NCBI GenBank assembly: GCA_050744245.1
Contig: JBOGGX010000169.1
Location: forward strand, 1 to 18,390
Length of the DNA: 18,390 nt
Direction: 5' to 3'
Source of the DNA: JBOGGX01 sp050744245
Lineage (GTDB): Bacteria; Actinomycetota; Acidimicrobiia; Acidimicrobiales; JBOGGX01
Below the pieces are notes generated by a model. That model had not been told where the DNA came from. It worked only from the letters and a program-made list of their open reading frames with translations, and did no database searches. The position numbers and the translations under genes were made by a program. Below are positions 8,661 to 14,618 of this stretch, piece after piece (the stretch's first letter is position 1; each line of letters starts with the position of its first letter).

Positions 8661-9547
8661 CAGAAGCTCGGCACCTTCTCTCCGTCGATCACCTGCCGTT
8701 GCAGGCGCACCAGGCGGGCGATGTCGATCAGCTCCCCGAGAACCGCGCGGATCGCCGGCGCCTGGGCAGGCCAGATGAGCGCGGCGCAAGACATCTCGCC
8801 ATCGTCGGGACTGGGCCGGGCCAGCGGTGTGATCTGCAGCTCCACCGCCGCCAACAGCGGGCTCGAGCTCGTCGTGTGCCACACCGCAGCGTCCACCTCG
8901 CCCTGTGCCACCACCTGCGGGATCCGGATGTAGTGGACGTCGACGTACTGGGCGTGGGGAAACTCCGCCTTGGTCAGCATCGTGTGGTCATAGGAGCTGC
9001 TGTCGATGGCCACCCGGCGGGGTCGCTTGCGGTGACGTGCCGCCCTCTCGATCACGACCAGGGAGCCCTCCCCGTAGAACGTGTACTTGGGGAGGCTCAT
9101 GACCTCGACCCGTGTCCGATCGAGCCGCGCGGCGGCCACCGTTGACAGCGCGATGAAGTCGGCTCGCGCCGCATCCAGCAGCGCCACGCGGCGCGTACCG
9201 CCCTGGCGGAAGACGAGCTGCAGGGGAATACCCGCGTTCTCGAACTCCTCGGTCAGGGCGGTGGCCAGCCCCTCGAACTCGAGACTCTGGGGCAGAGGCA
9301 ACGCCCCCACGACGGCACCGATCCCCGATGCCGCCCACAGCCCCGGTAGGTCGCGCGAAACCAGCGTCGTCCCCAGATGTCCCCGGGCGGTCAGCTCGAC
9401 GGCGCCCATCTCTCTGAGGGCGGTGAGCGCCTGGTGCACCGTGCCCACCCCAACTCCTGCGGCCTCGGCCAGCGCGCCGGTCGTGGGGATGCGGGCCCCC
9501 TCGGGAATCGTCAACAGGCGCTGGGCCACGAACTCACGGGCCGCCAT
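8660..9547 (-). CDS. YhfZ-type transcriptional regulator (HTH plus YhfZ C-terminal domain)
   Basis: The protein has 295 aa. Residues 7-60 form a GntR-like winged helix (RIPTTGALAEAAGVGVGTVH followed by QALTALREMGAVELT). The remainder matches the YhfZ effector-binding half, with the diagnostic stretch VVGALPLPQSLEFEGLATAL (about 79-98) and then a periplasmic-binding-like fold. In E. coli, yhfZ belongs to the same operon as the phosphotriesterase homologue php, and a Php-like hydrolase lies two genes downstream here. In-frame ATGs at 9559 and 9556 are possible. I prefer 9547 because the -10 box TATGAT (9560-9555) puts the transcript start on that ATG. It is the first gene of the operon, and probably represses itself and perhaps the divergent aldolase. 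Confidence 0.85.
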   Translation of the reverse strand: MAAREFVAQRLLTIPEGARIPTTGALAEAAGVGVGTVHQALTALREMGAVELTARGHLGTTLVSRDLPGLWAASGIGAVVGALPLPQSLEFEGLATALTEEFENAGIPLQLVFRQGGTRRVALLDAARADFIALSTVAAARLDRTRVEVMSLPKYTFYGEGSLVVIERAARHRKRPRRVAIDSSSYDHTMLTKAEFPHAQYVDVHYIRIPQVVAQGEVDAAVWHTTSSSPLLAAVELQITPLARPSPDDGEMSCAALIWPAQAPAIRAVLGELIDIARLVRLQRQVIDGEKVPSF

Positions 9548-9554
9548 CGGTCCC

Positions 9555-9560
9555 ATCATA
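9555..9560 (-). promoter_or_regulatory. -10 box of the catabolic operon (leaderless transcript)
   Basis: On the minus strand the sequence is TATGAT, then seven bases (GGGACCG), then ATG at 9547. This spacing puts transcription initiation on or next to the A of the start codon. No good -35 hexamer is visible at 16-18 bp. The palindrome immediately upstream takes up the -10/-35 spacer, so a bound regulator would block polymerase. Confidence 0.6.
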
Positions 9561-9577
9561 CAATATTCTGAATATTG
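9561..9577. promoter_or_regulatory. Perfect 17-bp palindromic operator candidate
   Basis: CAATATTCTGAATATTG consists of two perfect 8-bp half-sites (CAATATTC / GAATATTG) around one central base. It is strikingly AT-rich in a GC-rich context. It lies between the divergent regulator and aldolase genes and touches the regulator's -10 box. Size and position fit a dimeric GntR/YhfZ-type operator. Confidence 0.75.
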
Positions 9578-9662
9578 AGCGATCGGCCACCAGGGCTGAT
9601 TGGTCCATTCCTCGACGGACCACTCACGCTGGGTGAACGGCCCGGTGGTGCCGGAAGCCAAA

Positions 9663-9668
9663 TAGGGT
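9663..9668 (+). promoter_or_regulatory. -10 box of the aldolase gene (leaderless transcript)
   Basis: TAGGGT, a common actinobacterial -10 variant, is followed by six bases and then the GTG start at 9675. The predicted transcript therefore begins at or within a base of the start codon. No clear -35 element is seen. The operator candidate lies about 100 bp upstream. Confidence 0.45.
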
Positions 9669-9674
9669 TCTCGT

Positions 9675-10331
9675 GTGGACGTCATCGACGCCATCCGGGC
9701 CGACAAAGTCGTGGCGGTGATTCGAGCCGACCGGGTTGCCGACCCGGCCGGACTGGTCGCGACCCTCGTCGACGCCGGCATCAGGTGCGTCGAGTTCACC
9801 TTTACAACACCCGGCGTGCTCGACGCGATCCGGGAGGCCGCCGAAACCGGCAACGGCATCGTGGGAGCCGGTACCGTGCTCCGCCCCGAGCAGGCGGACC
9901 AGGCCATCGCCGCCGGAGCCCAATTCGTCGTCTCGCCGGTGGTGCGCACCGACCTGGCCCACGCGTGCGTCGAGCACCGCGTCCCGGTCTTCCTGGGTGC
10001 TCTGAGCCCCACCGAAGTCCTCGAGGCCCGAGAAGCCGGCGTGACTGCAGTGAAGCTCTTTCCCGCGAGCCTGGGAGGCCCTTCTTACCTCAAGGACCTC
10101 CGAGCGCCATTCCCCGACATCACCTTCCTACCATCCGGAGGAATCGACGAAGAGGCTGCCCGCGCCTTCCTGGCGGCGGGAGCTGCGGGGGTCTATGTGG
10201 GATCAAGGGTGGCTCCTCCCGACCTTGTTGCCAACGGTCAGCACAAGGAGGTCCTTCGGCGGGCTCAGGCCTTCGTCGCCGCCCTTGGCGAGCCTCCTTT
10301 GGAAAGCGACCCGGGCCGCCCACCGTCTTGA
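9675..10331 (+). CDS. KDPG/KHG-type class I aldolase (Eda/DgoA superfamily)
   Basis: The protein has 218 aa, a TIM-barrel lyase. The Schiff-base Lys is K127 in AVKLFPAS. E40 in CVEFTF, T67 in GAGTVL, P88 in VVSPVV and F129 match conserved active-site positions, and SGGI (154-157) marks the phosphate-binding end. The Arg that contacts pyruvate in E. coli Eda (VTLRT) is a Thr here (T44), while R17 in AVIRAD resembles the DgoA-type arrangement. The substrate is therefore probably not plain KDPG. Expected chemistry is retro-aldol cleavage of a 2-keto-3-deoxy (phospho) sugar acid to pyruvate plus an aldehyde. The GTG start is supported by the -10 box six bases upstream. The gene is divergent from the operon and shares its control region. 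Confidence 0.88.
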   Translation: MDVIDAIRADKVVAVIRADRVADPAGLVATLVDAGIRCVEFTFTTPGVLDAIREAAETGNGIVGAGTVLRPEQADQAIAAGAQFVVSPVVRTDLAHACVEHRVPVFLGALSPTEVLEAREAGVTAVKLFPASLGGPSYLKDLRAPFPDITFLPSGGIDEEAARAFLAAGAAGVYVGSRVAPPDLVANGQHKEVLRRAQAFVAALGEPPLESDPGRPPS

Positions 10332-10564
10332 CTCGGGCCGTGAGTAGGCCGTCGAGATCCTGGACTCGGCCCAGGAGCGTTCTCTCCTCACATCGTGGGG
10401 TCTGACTACGAAGTGCCTCGCACGCAGCCCTGCCATTGCGCACATTGCCGGTATGAGCCCGATCAGACGGCGTGATCTACTGCGACTCGCCCTACTTCGG
10501 TGAGACCCGCACCTCCATCGCCGGTGGCCGCCGCCCCACCGCACGAATTCCACACGTTGTCCTC
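10332..10564. other. Spacer between aldolase and reverse transcriptase remnant, with two short coding-like scraps
   Basis: No complete gene is supported here. Two competing scraps overlap at about 10453-10515. In one frame ATG at 10453 gives MSPIRRRDLLRLALLR then stop, resembling the twin-arginine n-region of a Tat signal peptide. In another frame, VIYCDSPYFG (10472-10501) resembles the DPPY motif region of an N6-adenine methyltransferase. Either could be debris from a gene cut by the incoming mobile DNA. Both are too short to assign. Confidence 0.35.
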
Positions 10565-11121
10565 GTGAGTCGCCCAGTCAATGGCCGGGTAGGGAGGCTG
10601 CGGCAGAGGATCTTCAAGGCGACACAGGACGGGGACCTCAAGCGGGTCCGCAATCTGCAGAAGTTGATGCTGCGAAGCTGGAGCAACACGCTGCTCAGCG
10701 TGCGGCAGGTGACGCAGCGAAACGCTGGCCGCAAGACCGCGGGAGTCGACGGGCTGGTCGTGGTGACCAACCGAGGACGGGCGGAGTTGGCGGAGCACTT
10801 GCAACGCCATGCCCCACCCGGCACGGCTCGGCCGGTCAAGCGGGTGTACATCCCGAAAGCAAACGGCAAGCAACGCCCGCTCGGAATTCCCGTGATCTCG
10901 GATCGCGTGCAACAAGCTCGCGTGAAGAACGCACTGGAACCCGAATGGGAGGCGCGCTTCGAGCCGAGGTCCTATGGGTTTCGGCCGGGCCGCGGCTGCC
11001 ACGACGCGATCGAGGCCATCTTCAAGACGCTGTGTGGCGAGCGCACCCAGCGTCGATGGATCCTCGACGCCGACCTGGCCGGGGCGTTCGACCGCATCGA
11101 TCACGACCGGCTCGTGGCCCA
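10565..11121 (+). pseudogene. Group II intron-type reverse transcriptase (LtrA-like), 5' fragment
   Basis: From GTG 10565 the frame reads VSRPVNG, then RLRQRIFKATQDGDLKRVRN (N-terminal RT domain), RNAGRKTAGVDG, RPVKRVYIPKANGKQRPLGI, FEPRSYGFRPGRGCHDAI and WILDADLAGAFDRIDHDRLV. The last holds the first catalytic Asp of the polymerase (motif A). These are classic group II intron RT blocks. Relative to the family, about 20 residues between VNG and RLRQRIF appear to be missing. The frame is interrupted at 11121 by the transposon and resumes at 14619. The catalytic YxDD, maturase and endonuclease parts are absent, so the gene is dead. Confidence 0.87.
11117..11121. repeat. Target-site duplication, left copy (GCCCA)
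   Basis: The five bases immediately left of the transposon tip at 11122 are identical to the five immediately right of its other tip (14614-14618). Five-bp duplications are typical of Mu/Tn7/Tn552-type DDE transposons. Confidence 0.9.
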
Positions 11122-11132
11122 TGTTGGCGGCC
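11122..11132 (+). repeat. Transposon left terminal inverted repeat
   Basis: TGTTGGCGGCC is the exact reverse complement of 14603-14613. The match breaks down after 11 bp, although GGTTCGGC occurs subterminally at both ends (offset about 26 bp on the left and 36 bp on the right). The 160-bp stretch between this tip and the WhiB-like gene stop shows no gene. Confidence 0.9.
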
Positions 11133-11295
11133 ACGGTGTTTGCACACGGTTCGGCTTGGGTCTGTGGGGACGGCTCGGCATGGCTGGGTGGGGATGCCTG
11201 TGGCGTTGAGGTCGTGAGCGGTGACCATGATGTGAGCCGGCCTTGTGGCTCGACGCTGACGCCGGCGACCTCGGCGCCGAGGTTGCGGTGGCTGG

Positions 11296-11583
11296 TCATT
11301 GTCGGTTCTCGGCGTGGCGGGCGAGGGCGGCGGCGAGGCGGTCACGTGCGTGTTGGGGGCTGATTGCGGCGGCGATGCGGGTCCGCTGGGCGGGGCTGCA
11401 GCCACCCCAGAGGCCGTAGCGGTAGCCGGCGTCGTGTTCGATGAGCATGGCTGACCACAGGCAGATGTCTTGGACGGGGCAGCTTCGGCACAGTCGGCGG
11501 GCCTGGGGGCGGGCCTTGCCGTAGAACCAGGATCGGTCGGCGCCCCGGCAGGCGGCGTGGTCCCACCAGGTGGGTGTGGACAT
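11296..11583 (-). CDS. WhiB-family iron-sulfur protein, transposon-borne
   Basis: The protein has 95 aa. The WhiB arrangement is complete: W7-D8-H9-A10-A11-C12, then SWFYG, then C32-R-S-C35-P-V-Q-D-I-C41, giving the four Cys of the [4Fe-4S] cluster, and the G[I/V/L]WGG turn as GLWGG (57-61), followed by a basic C-terminal stretch. WhiB proteins bind the primary sigma factor and/or DNA and act as redox- or NO-responsive regulators in actinobacteria and their phages. The ATG at 11583 lies four bases beyond the ATPase stop, so it is the last gene of the transposition operon. It might control the element's own transcription (inference). An extra Cys follows the turn (C62). Confidence 0.88.
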   Translation of the reverse strand: MSTPTWWDHAACRGADRSWFYGKARPQARRLCRSCPVQDICLWSAMLIEHDAGYRYGLWGGCSPAQRTRIAAAISPQHARDRLAAALARHAENRQ

Positions 11584-11587
11584 GGGT

Positions 11588-12406
11588 TCAGTCCCGCCGG
11601 GTGAGCTCGGCGGCGGCCTGTTTGGCGCAGGCGTCGTCGACGAGGTCTTTGCCGTCGGCGGCGGCGGCGATGAGGGCGGCGATGGCGGCGTTGTTGAGGG
11701 CGCGGGGCAGTCCGTTGGAGACGCGGTGGAGTCGGGCGATGGCGTCGTCGGCGACCAGGGCGTCGTCCCGGCCGACCAGGGCGAGGTGGTGGCGCAGATA
11801 GGCGGCGGACTCGGCCAGGTCCATGGCTTTGATCGCATACCGGGTGGCGATGCGCTGGTCCAGGGCGGCGAAGACGCCCATGCGCAGCTGGCGGGCCAGG
11901 GTGGGCTGGCCCACCAGGATGCCGGCGAACGGGGAGGCGGAGTCCATGTCCTGGCTGGTGAGGAGGCGGAGTTCTTCGAGCTGGGCGGGGGTGAGCAGAT
12001 GCGCTTCGTCGACCACGACCAGCACCCGCCGGTGGCGTTCGGCTTGCTCGGCGGCCAACAGGTCGGCGGCCTGGGCCATGACCTCGGCCTTGTGGAAGCG
12101 GGGCTGGGCGCCGAGGGCCCGCACGATGGTGACATACAGCCCCCGGGTGCCGAAGGCGGGGTTGGCGATGTAGATGACGGTGTGGCGGGTGGGGTCGAGG
12201 CCGGCCACCGCGGCGCGCACCGAGATCGTCTTGCCCGCGCCGACGTCGCCCACGATCACTCCGAGGGCGGACTCGGCGACGCAGAAGCCGATGCGGGCCA
12301 CCGCCTCTTGGTGGGCGACCCGGCCGAAGAGGTCCTTGGCGGCGATGGACTTGGAGAACGGGGTGCGGGTGAGCCCGAAGTGGGCGACCCACGGCGCCCG
12401 ACTCAT
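11588..12406 (-). CDS. AAA ATPase transposition protein (TniB/MuB/ExeA-like)
   Basis: The protein has 272 aa. Walker A GDVGAGKT is at residues 53-60 and Walker B VLVVVDEAHLL at 128-138, with later segments QPTLARQLRMG (sensor/arginine region) and VSNGLPRALNNAAIAAL. The start HFGLTRTPFSKSI resembles ExeA/GspA-type AAA proteins, a common look for IS21/Tn552-type target-selection ATPases. Such partners bind target DNA, recruit the transposase and confer target immunity. The ATG overlaps the transposase stop (ATGA, 12403-12406), giving a coupled pair as in tniA-tniB and istA-istB. Confidence 0.88.
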   Translation of the reverse strand: MSRAPWVAHFGLTRTPFSKSIAAKDLFGRVAHQEAVARIGFCVAESALGVIVGDVGAGKTISVRAAVAGLDPTRHTVIYIANPAFGTRGLYVTIVRALGAQPRFHKAEVMAQAADLLAAEQAERHRRVLVVVDEAHLLTPAQLEELRLLTSQDMDSASPFAGILVGQPTLARQLRMGVFAALDQRIATRYAIKAMDLAESAAYLRHHLALVGRDDALVADDAIARLHRVSNGLPRALNNAAIAALIAAAADGKDLVDDACAKQAAAELTRRD

Positions 12407-13773
12407 TGCCGTGCCCCCATCGGGTTGCCGTCGTCGCCGTCGTCGCTGTCGAACAGGGGTGCTTGGGCGAAGGAGATGGGCCCGACGGTCTCGGCCTCGT
12501 GGGCGGCGGCGACCAGGCCGAGGTAGTCGACACCGGTGGCCTGCGGGGCGGGTCGGGCCGCTTGGGGGACGGCTTTGTGGGTGTGGTGGCCGACCACGAA
12601 CGGGGTGGCCACGCCGGCGGGGCGGCCCTCCATGAACACGTCGATGGCGGTGAGGTCCTCGGGGTCGAAGCGCAGCTCGACCCGCCGCCCGACCAGGGCG
12701 GGATCGACGGCATAGTGGTTGCCGTCCAGGCTCACGGTGGCGGTCCGGGTCACCTTGCGCTGGGCCGACCACCGGAACGCCTCGGCCAGCCGGGCGGGAT
12801 CGCCGGCCCGGGGCGGACCGCCCGCCTCCCAGCGGGTCTCGGGGGTCATGTTGGTCTCGGCGTGGGTGCGCCGGTTGGCCACCTGGTCCGTCCAGGCTGC
12901 GAAACGGTCGTTGAGGTCGTCGACGCTGTCGATGCCGACGTGTTCGGCTTCGGCGATGAACCGCTCGCGGATGTAGCGGTTGAGCCTCTCCTGCTTGCCT
13001 CGGCCTTCGGGCGAGTACGGCTTGGAGTGGACCAGGCGGATGCCCAGCACCGCGCAGGTCCTCGCCAGCATGTGGTTGGCGAAGGGCGCGCCCCGGTCGG
13101 CATACAGGACCTCGGGCAGGCCCCGACGCACGATGGCGGCCCGCAGCACGTCCTGGCCGGCCCGGGTGTTCTCGGCGGTCATGAACCGGCCGTGGACTAG
13201 CAGCCGGGAGTGATCATCGACGATCAAGAACAGGCGGGCGCGCACCGACCCGGCGACGCGGGGATGCGGCACCCACGAGCCGACCAGCACGTCGGTGATC
13301 CAGCGCTCGTTGGGGCGCTCGGCCTCGTAGCGGCCGAACGCCTTGGGCTCGGCGGCCAGGGCCTCGCGATGCAGGCCCCGCCGGCGTAGCTGGGCCCGCA
13401 GGGTCCGCTCGGCGACCCGCACGCCGTGGCGGTGCCAGATGATGTCAGCGATCTGCGCCGCCGAGCGGGCCGGCACCTCGAGGCGCAGGGCGGCCGCCTC
13501 CTCGAACAGCTCGGGACGGCGGCGCACCACGCCGGCGTCGGCACGGGCCCGGGGGGCAAGGGCCTCCAGGCCGCCGGCCCGCCAGGCCCGGATCCACCGG
13601 TCGATGGTGCCCCGGGAGTAGCGGCGCTCGCTGCCGTCGGGATGGGCGTGGATGCGCGCCGCCGCGGCGCGCACCACCGCGCCCCGTTGGGCCGGGCTCA
13701 GCCTGGGGTTGGCGGCCTCGGCGATCACCGCCCAGCGGTGCAAGGCGATCGCCTCCGCGTGGTCCTCCGCCAT
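12403..13773 (-). CDS. DDE transposase (rve integrase core, Mu/TniA-like)
   Basis: The protein has 456 aa. An N-terminal bipartite helix-turn-helix (about residues 27-140, including YSRGTIDRWIRAWRAGGLEA) precedes an RNase H-fold integrase core. The catalytic triad is D161 (WITDVLVGSW), D226 (VLYADRGAPF) and E262 (GKQERLNRYI), with exactly 35 residues between the second Asp and Glu. A Mu-type C-terminal beta domain follows (TATVSLDGNHYAVDPALVGR). The ATG at 13773 is set by the Shine-Dalgarno GAGGAGGA seven bases upstream. The frame is open further upstream but there overlaps the DUF6431-like gene. It should cut and join the TG...CA ends, generating the observed 5-bp duplication. Confidence 0.92.
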   Translation of the reverse strand: MAEDHAEAIALHRWAVIAEAANPRLSPAQRGAVVRAAAARIHAHPDGSERRYSRGTIDRWIRAWRAGGLEALAPRARADAGVVRRRPELFEEAAALRLEVPARSAAQIADIIWHRHGVRVAERTLRAQLRRRGLHREALAAEPKAFGRYEAERPNERWITDVLVGSWVPHPRVAGSVRARLFLIVDDHSRLLVHGRFMTAENTRAGQDVLRAAIVRRGLPEVLYADRGAPFANHMLARTCAVLGIRLVHSKPYSPEGRGKQERLNRYIRERFIAEAEHVGIDSVDDLNDRFAAWTDQVANRRTHAETNMTPETRWEAGGPPRAGDPARLAEAFRWSAQRKVTRTATVSLDGNHYAVDPALVGRRVELRFDPEDLTAIDVFMEGRPAGVATPFVVGHHTHKAVPQAARPAPQATGVDYLGLVAAAHEAETVGPISFAQAPLFDSDDGDDGNPMGARQ

Positions 13774-13798
13774 GGAGTGGTCCTCCTCGTCGTCGATG

Positions 13799-14431
13799 TC
13801 ACGGGACAGGAGGCATGAAACGACGCCGGCCGAGCACGATCGAGAGCGGATCGCTGTTGGCCGCCAGCAACCTCCCGCCGCTGACCAGCGCGGCGAAGCC
13901 CCACAGGCCCGGCAGGAGCGGCCCGGCCCGAGCACCCGCCGCGCTGAACGCAAGCCAGATCGCGGCCAGCGCCCCACGGGCCGTCTCGGCCGCCAGCCTC
14001 GGTGCCCAGCCCGACAGCTCGACCACCAGCGCGGCGAACCCGGCCGCGACCACCTCGGCACGCCGACGGAAGCGCCGCACCCAATCGCGAGCGGTGGTGT
14101 GCGGAACCTCGACGCCGGCAGCCACCGGCCGCACCCCACCGCCGTCGCCGACCACCACGGCAACGACCTCGCCGATCGCCTCGACCTCATCGAGCCGGCC
14201 CACCAGACAGAACGACGGCAACAGAACATGGCTGGCCCGGCACGACCCACAGCGCGCCCGGCGCACCCACAGCTTCAGGCAGCGGCCACCACAACGCAGC
14301 GAACGCTCATAGCCCGACCAGAACGACATCGACGCCGCGCAGCCCGGACACGCCGGCCGGGGCACCACCACATCGCGGCCCGCGCCCCGGTACTCGTCGA
14401 CGGACAAGGCGCAGGCCCATACGATGGCCAC
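13799..14431 (-). CDS. DUF6431-like zinc-ribbon/helix-turn-helix protein of the transposon
   Basis: The protein has about 210 aa. It has an N-terminal zinc ribbon (C28-P-G-C31 and C61-G-S-C64), a conserved-looking block ASHVLLPSFCLVGRLDEVEA, and a helix-turn-helix (GVEVPHTTARDWVRRFRRR, about residues 106-124). The C-terminal third is hydrophobic and alanine-rich. I recall it as DUF6431, a family seen beside actinobacterial transposases, but cannot confirm that without a search. GTG 14431 (AIVWAC) is the chosen start; TTG 14473 or GTG 14470 are alternatives. It lies 25 bp upstream of the transposase in the same operon. A DNA-binding accessory or end-recognition role is likely (inference). Confidence 0.72.
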   Translation of the reverse strand: MAIVWACALSVDEYRGAGRDVVVPRPACPGCAASMSFWSGYERSLRCGGRCLKLWVRRARCGSCRASHVLLPSFCLVGRLDEVEAIGEVVAVVVGDGGGVRPVAAGVEVPHTTARDWVRRFRRRAEVVAAGFAALVVELSGWAPRLAAETARGALAAIWLAFSAAGARAGPLLPGLWGFAALVSGGRLLAANSDPLSIVLGRRRFMPPVP

Positions 14432-14447
14432 GGTGGCAACACCGCCT

Positions 14448-14491
14448 TGGGCCCCTCCCGGCGCAGTCACCAACTGACGGGGAGGGGCCCA
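14448..14491. promoter_or_regulatory. 12-bp perfect inverted repeat in the transposon leader
   Basis: TGGGCCCCTCCC (14448-14459) is the exact reverse complement of 14480-14491, with a 20-base loop that itself holds CAGT...ACTG. It lies just upstream of the start of the first transposon gene. It could be an operator for the DUF6431-like or WhiB-like protein, or an RNA hairpin in the leader. Confidence 0.6.
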
Positions 14492-14602
14492 CTCGCGAAC
14501 AGGGACCGCACATCCTCGTCGCCAGCTCCGCGCCCCCGCACCCCATCCTGCTCCTCACCAAAGAGCACGGCCGAACCCCGCGGCTACATCACCAGATACT
14601 CA

Positions 14603-14613
14603 GGCCGCCAACA
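14603..14613 (-). repeat. Transposon right terminal inverted repeat
   Basis: GGCCGCCAACA is the exact reverse complement of 11122-11132 and abuts the GCCCA target duplication. Together these define the right boundary. The stretch 14492-14602 between the leader inverted repeat and this tip holds no supported gene. Confidence 0.9.
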
Positions 14614-14618
14614 GCCCA
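14614..14618. repeat. Target-site duplication, right copy (GCCCA)
   Basis: Identical to 11117-11121 and directly adjacent to the transposon tip. Confidence 0.9.

Larger units (their letters stand above)
11122..14613. mobile_element. Complete Mu/Tn552-like DDE transposon carrying a WhiB-like gene
   Basis: The 3,492-bp element starts TGTTGGCGGCC (11122-11132) and ends GGCCGCCAACA (14603-14613), a perfect 11-bp terminal inverted repeat with TG...CA tips. It is flanked by GCCCA on both sides. Removing it with one GCCCA joins CTC-GTG-GCC-CA to G-CTC-GGC-TCG and restores the reverse transcriptase frame, which proves the boundaries. It carries four minus-strand genes: DUF6431-like, DDE transposase, AAA ATPase and WhiB-like. 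All are open and key catalytic motifs are intact, so it may still be functional and the insertion is probably recent. The family placement (TniA/TniB-like, Mu-like) is from gene content and the 5-bp duplication. Confidence 0.93.

Noticed and set aside
7398..8933. Long plus-strand open frame (511 codons) opposite the oxidoreductase
   Set aside because: It mirrors the codon structure of the real minus-strand gene, is rich in His/Arg/Pro/Gly, and shows no recognisable domain.
11122..11209. C-terminal 29 residues of the apparent 245-aa reverse transcriptase
   Set aside because: They are translated from the transposon tip, not from the reverse transcriptase.
13774..14250. N-terminal extension of the DDE transposase to 615 residues
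   Set aside because: It overlaps the zinc-ribbon gene in another frame, lacks motifs, and the Shine-Dalgarno favours ATG 13773.
11122..14613. CRISPR-associated (CAST) or Tn7-like element
   Set aside because: A Mu/Tn7-type transposase and AAA ATPase are present, but no TniQ, Cas gene, repeat array or TnsA-like nuclease is found in the 3.5 kb.
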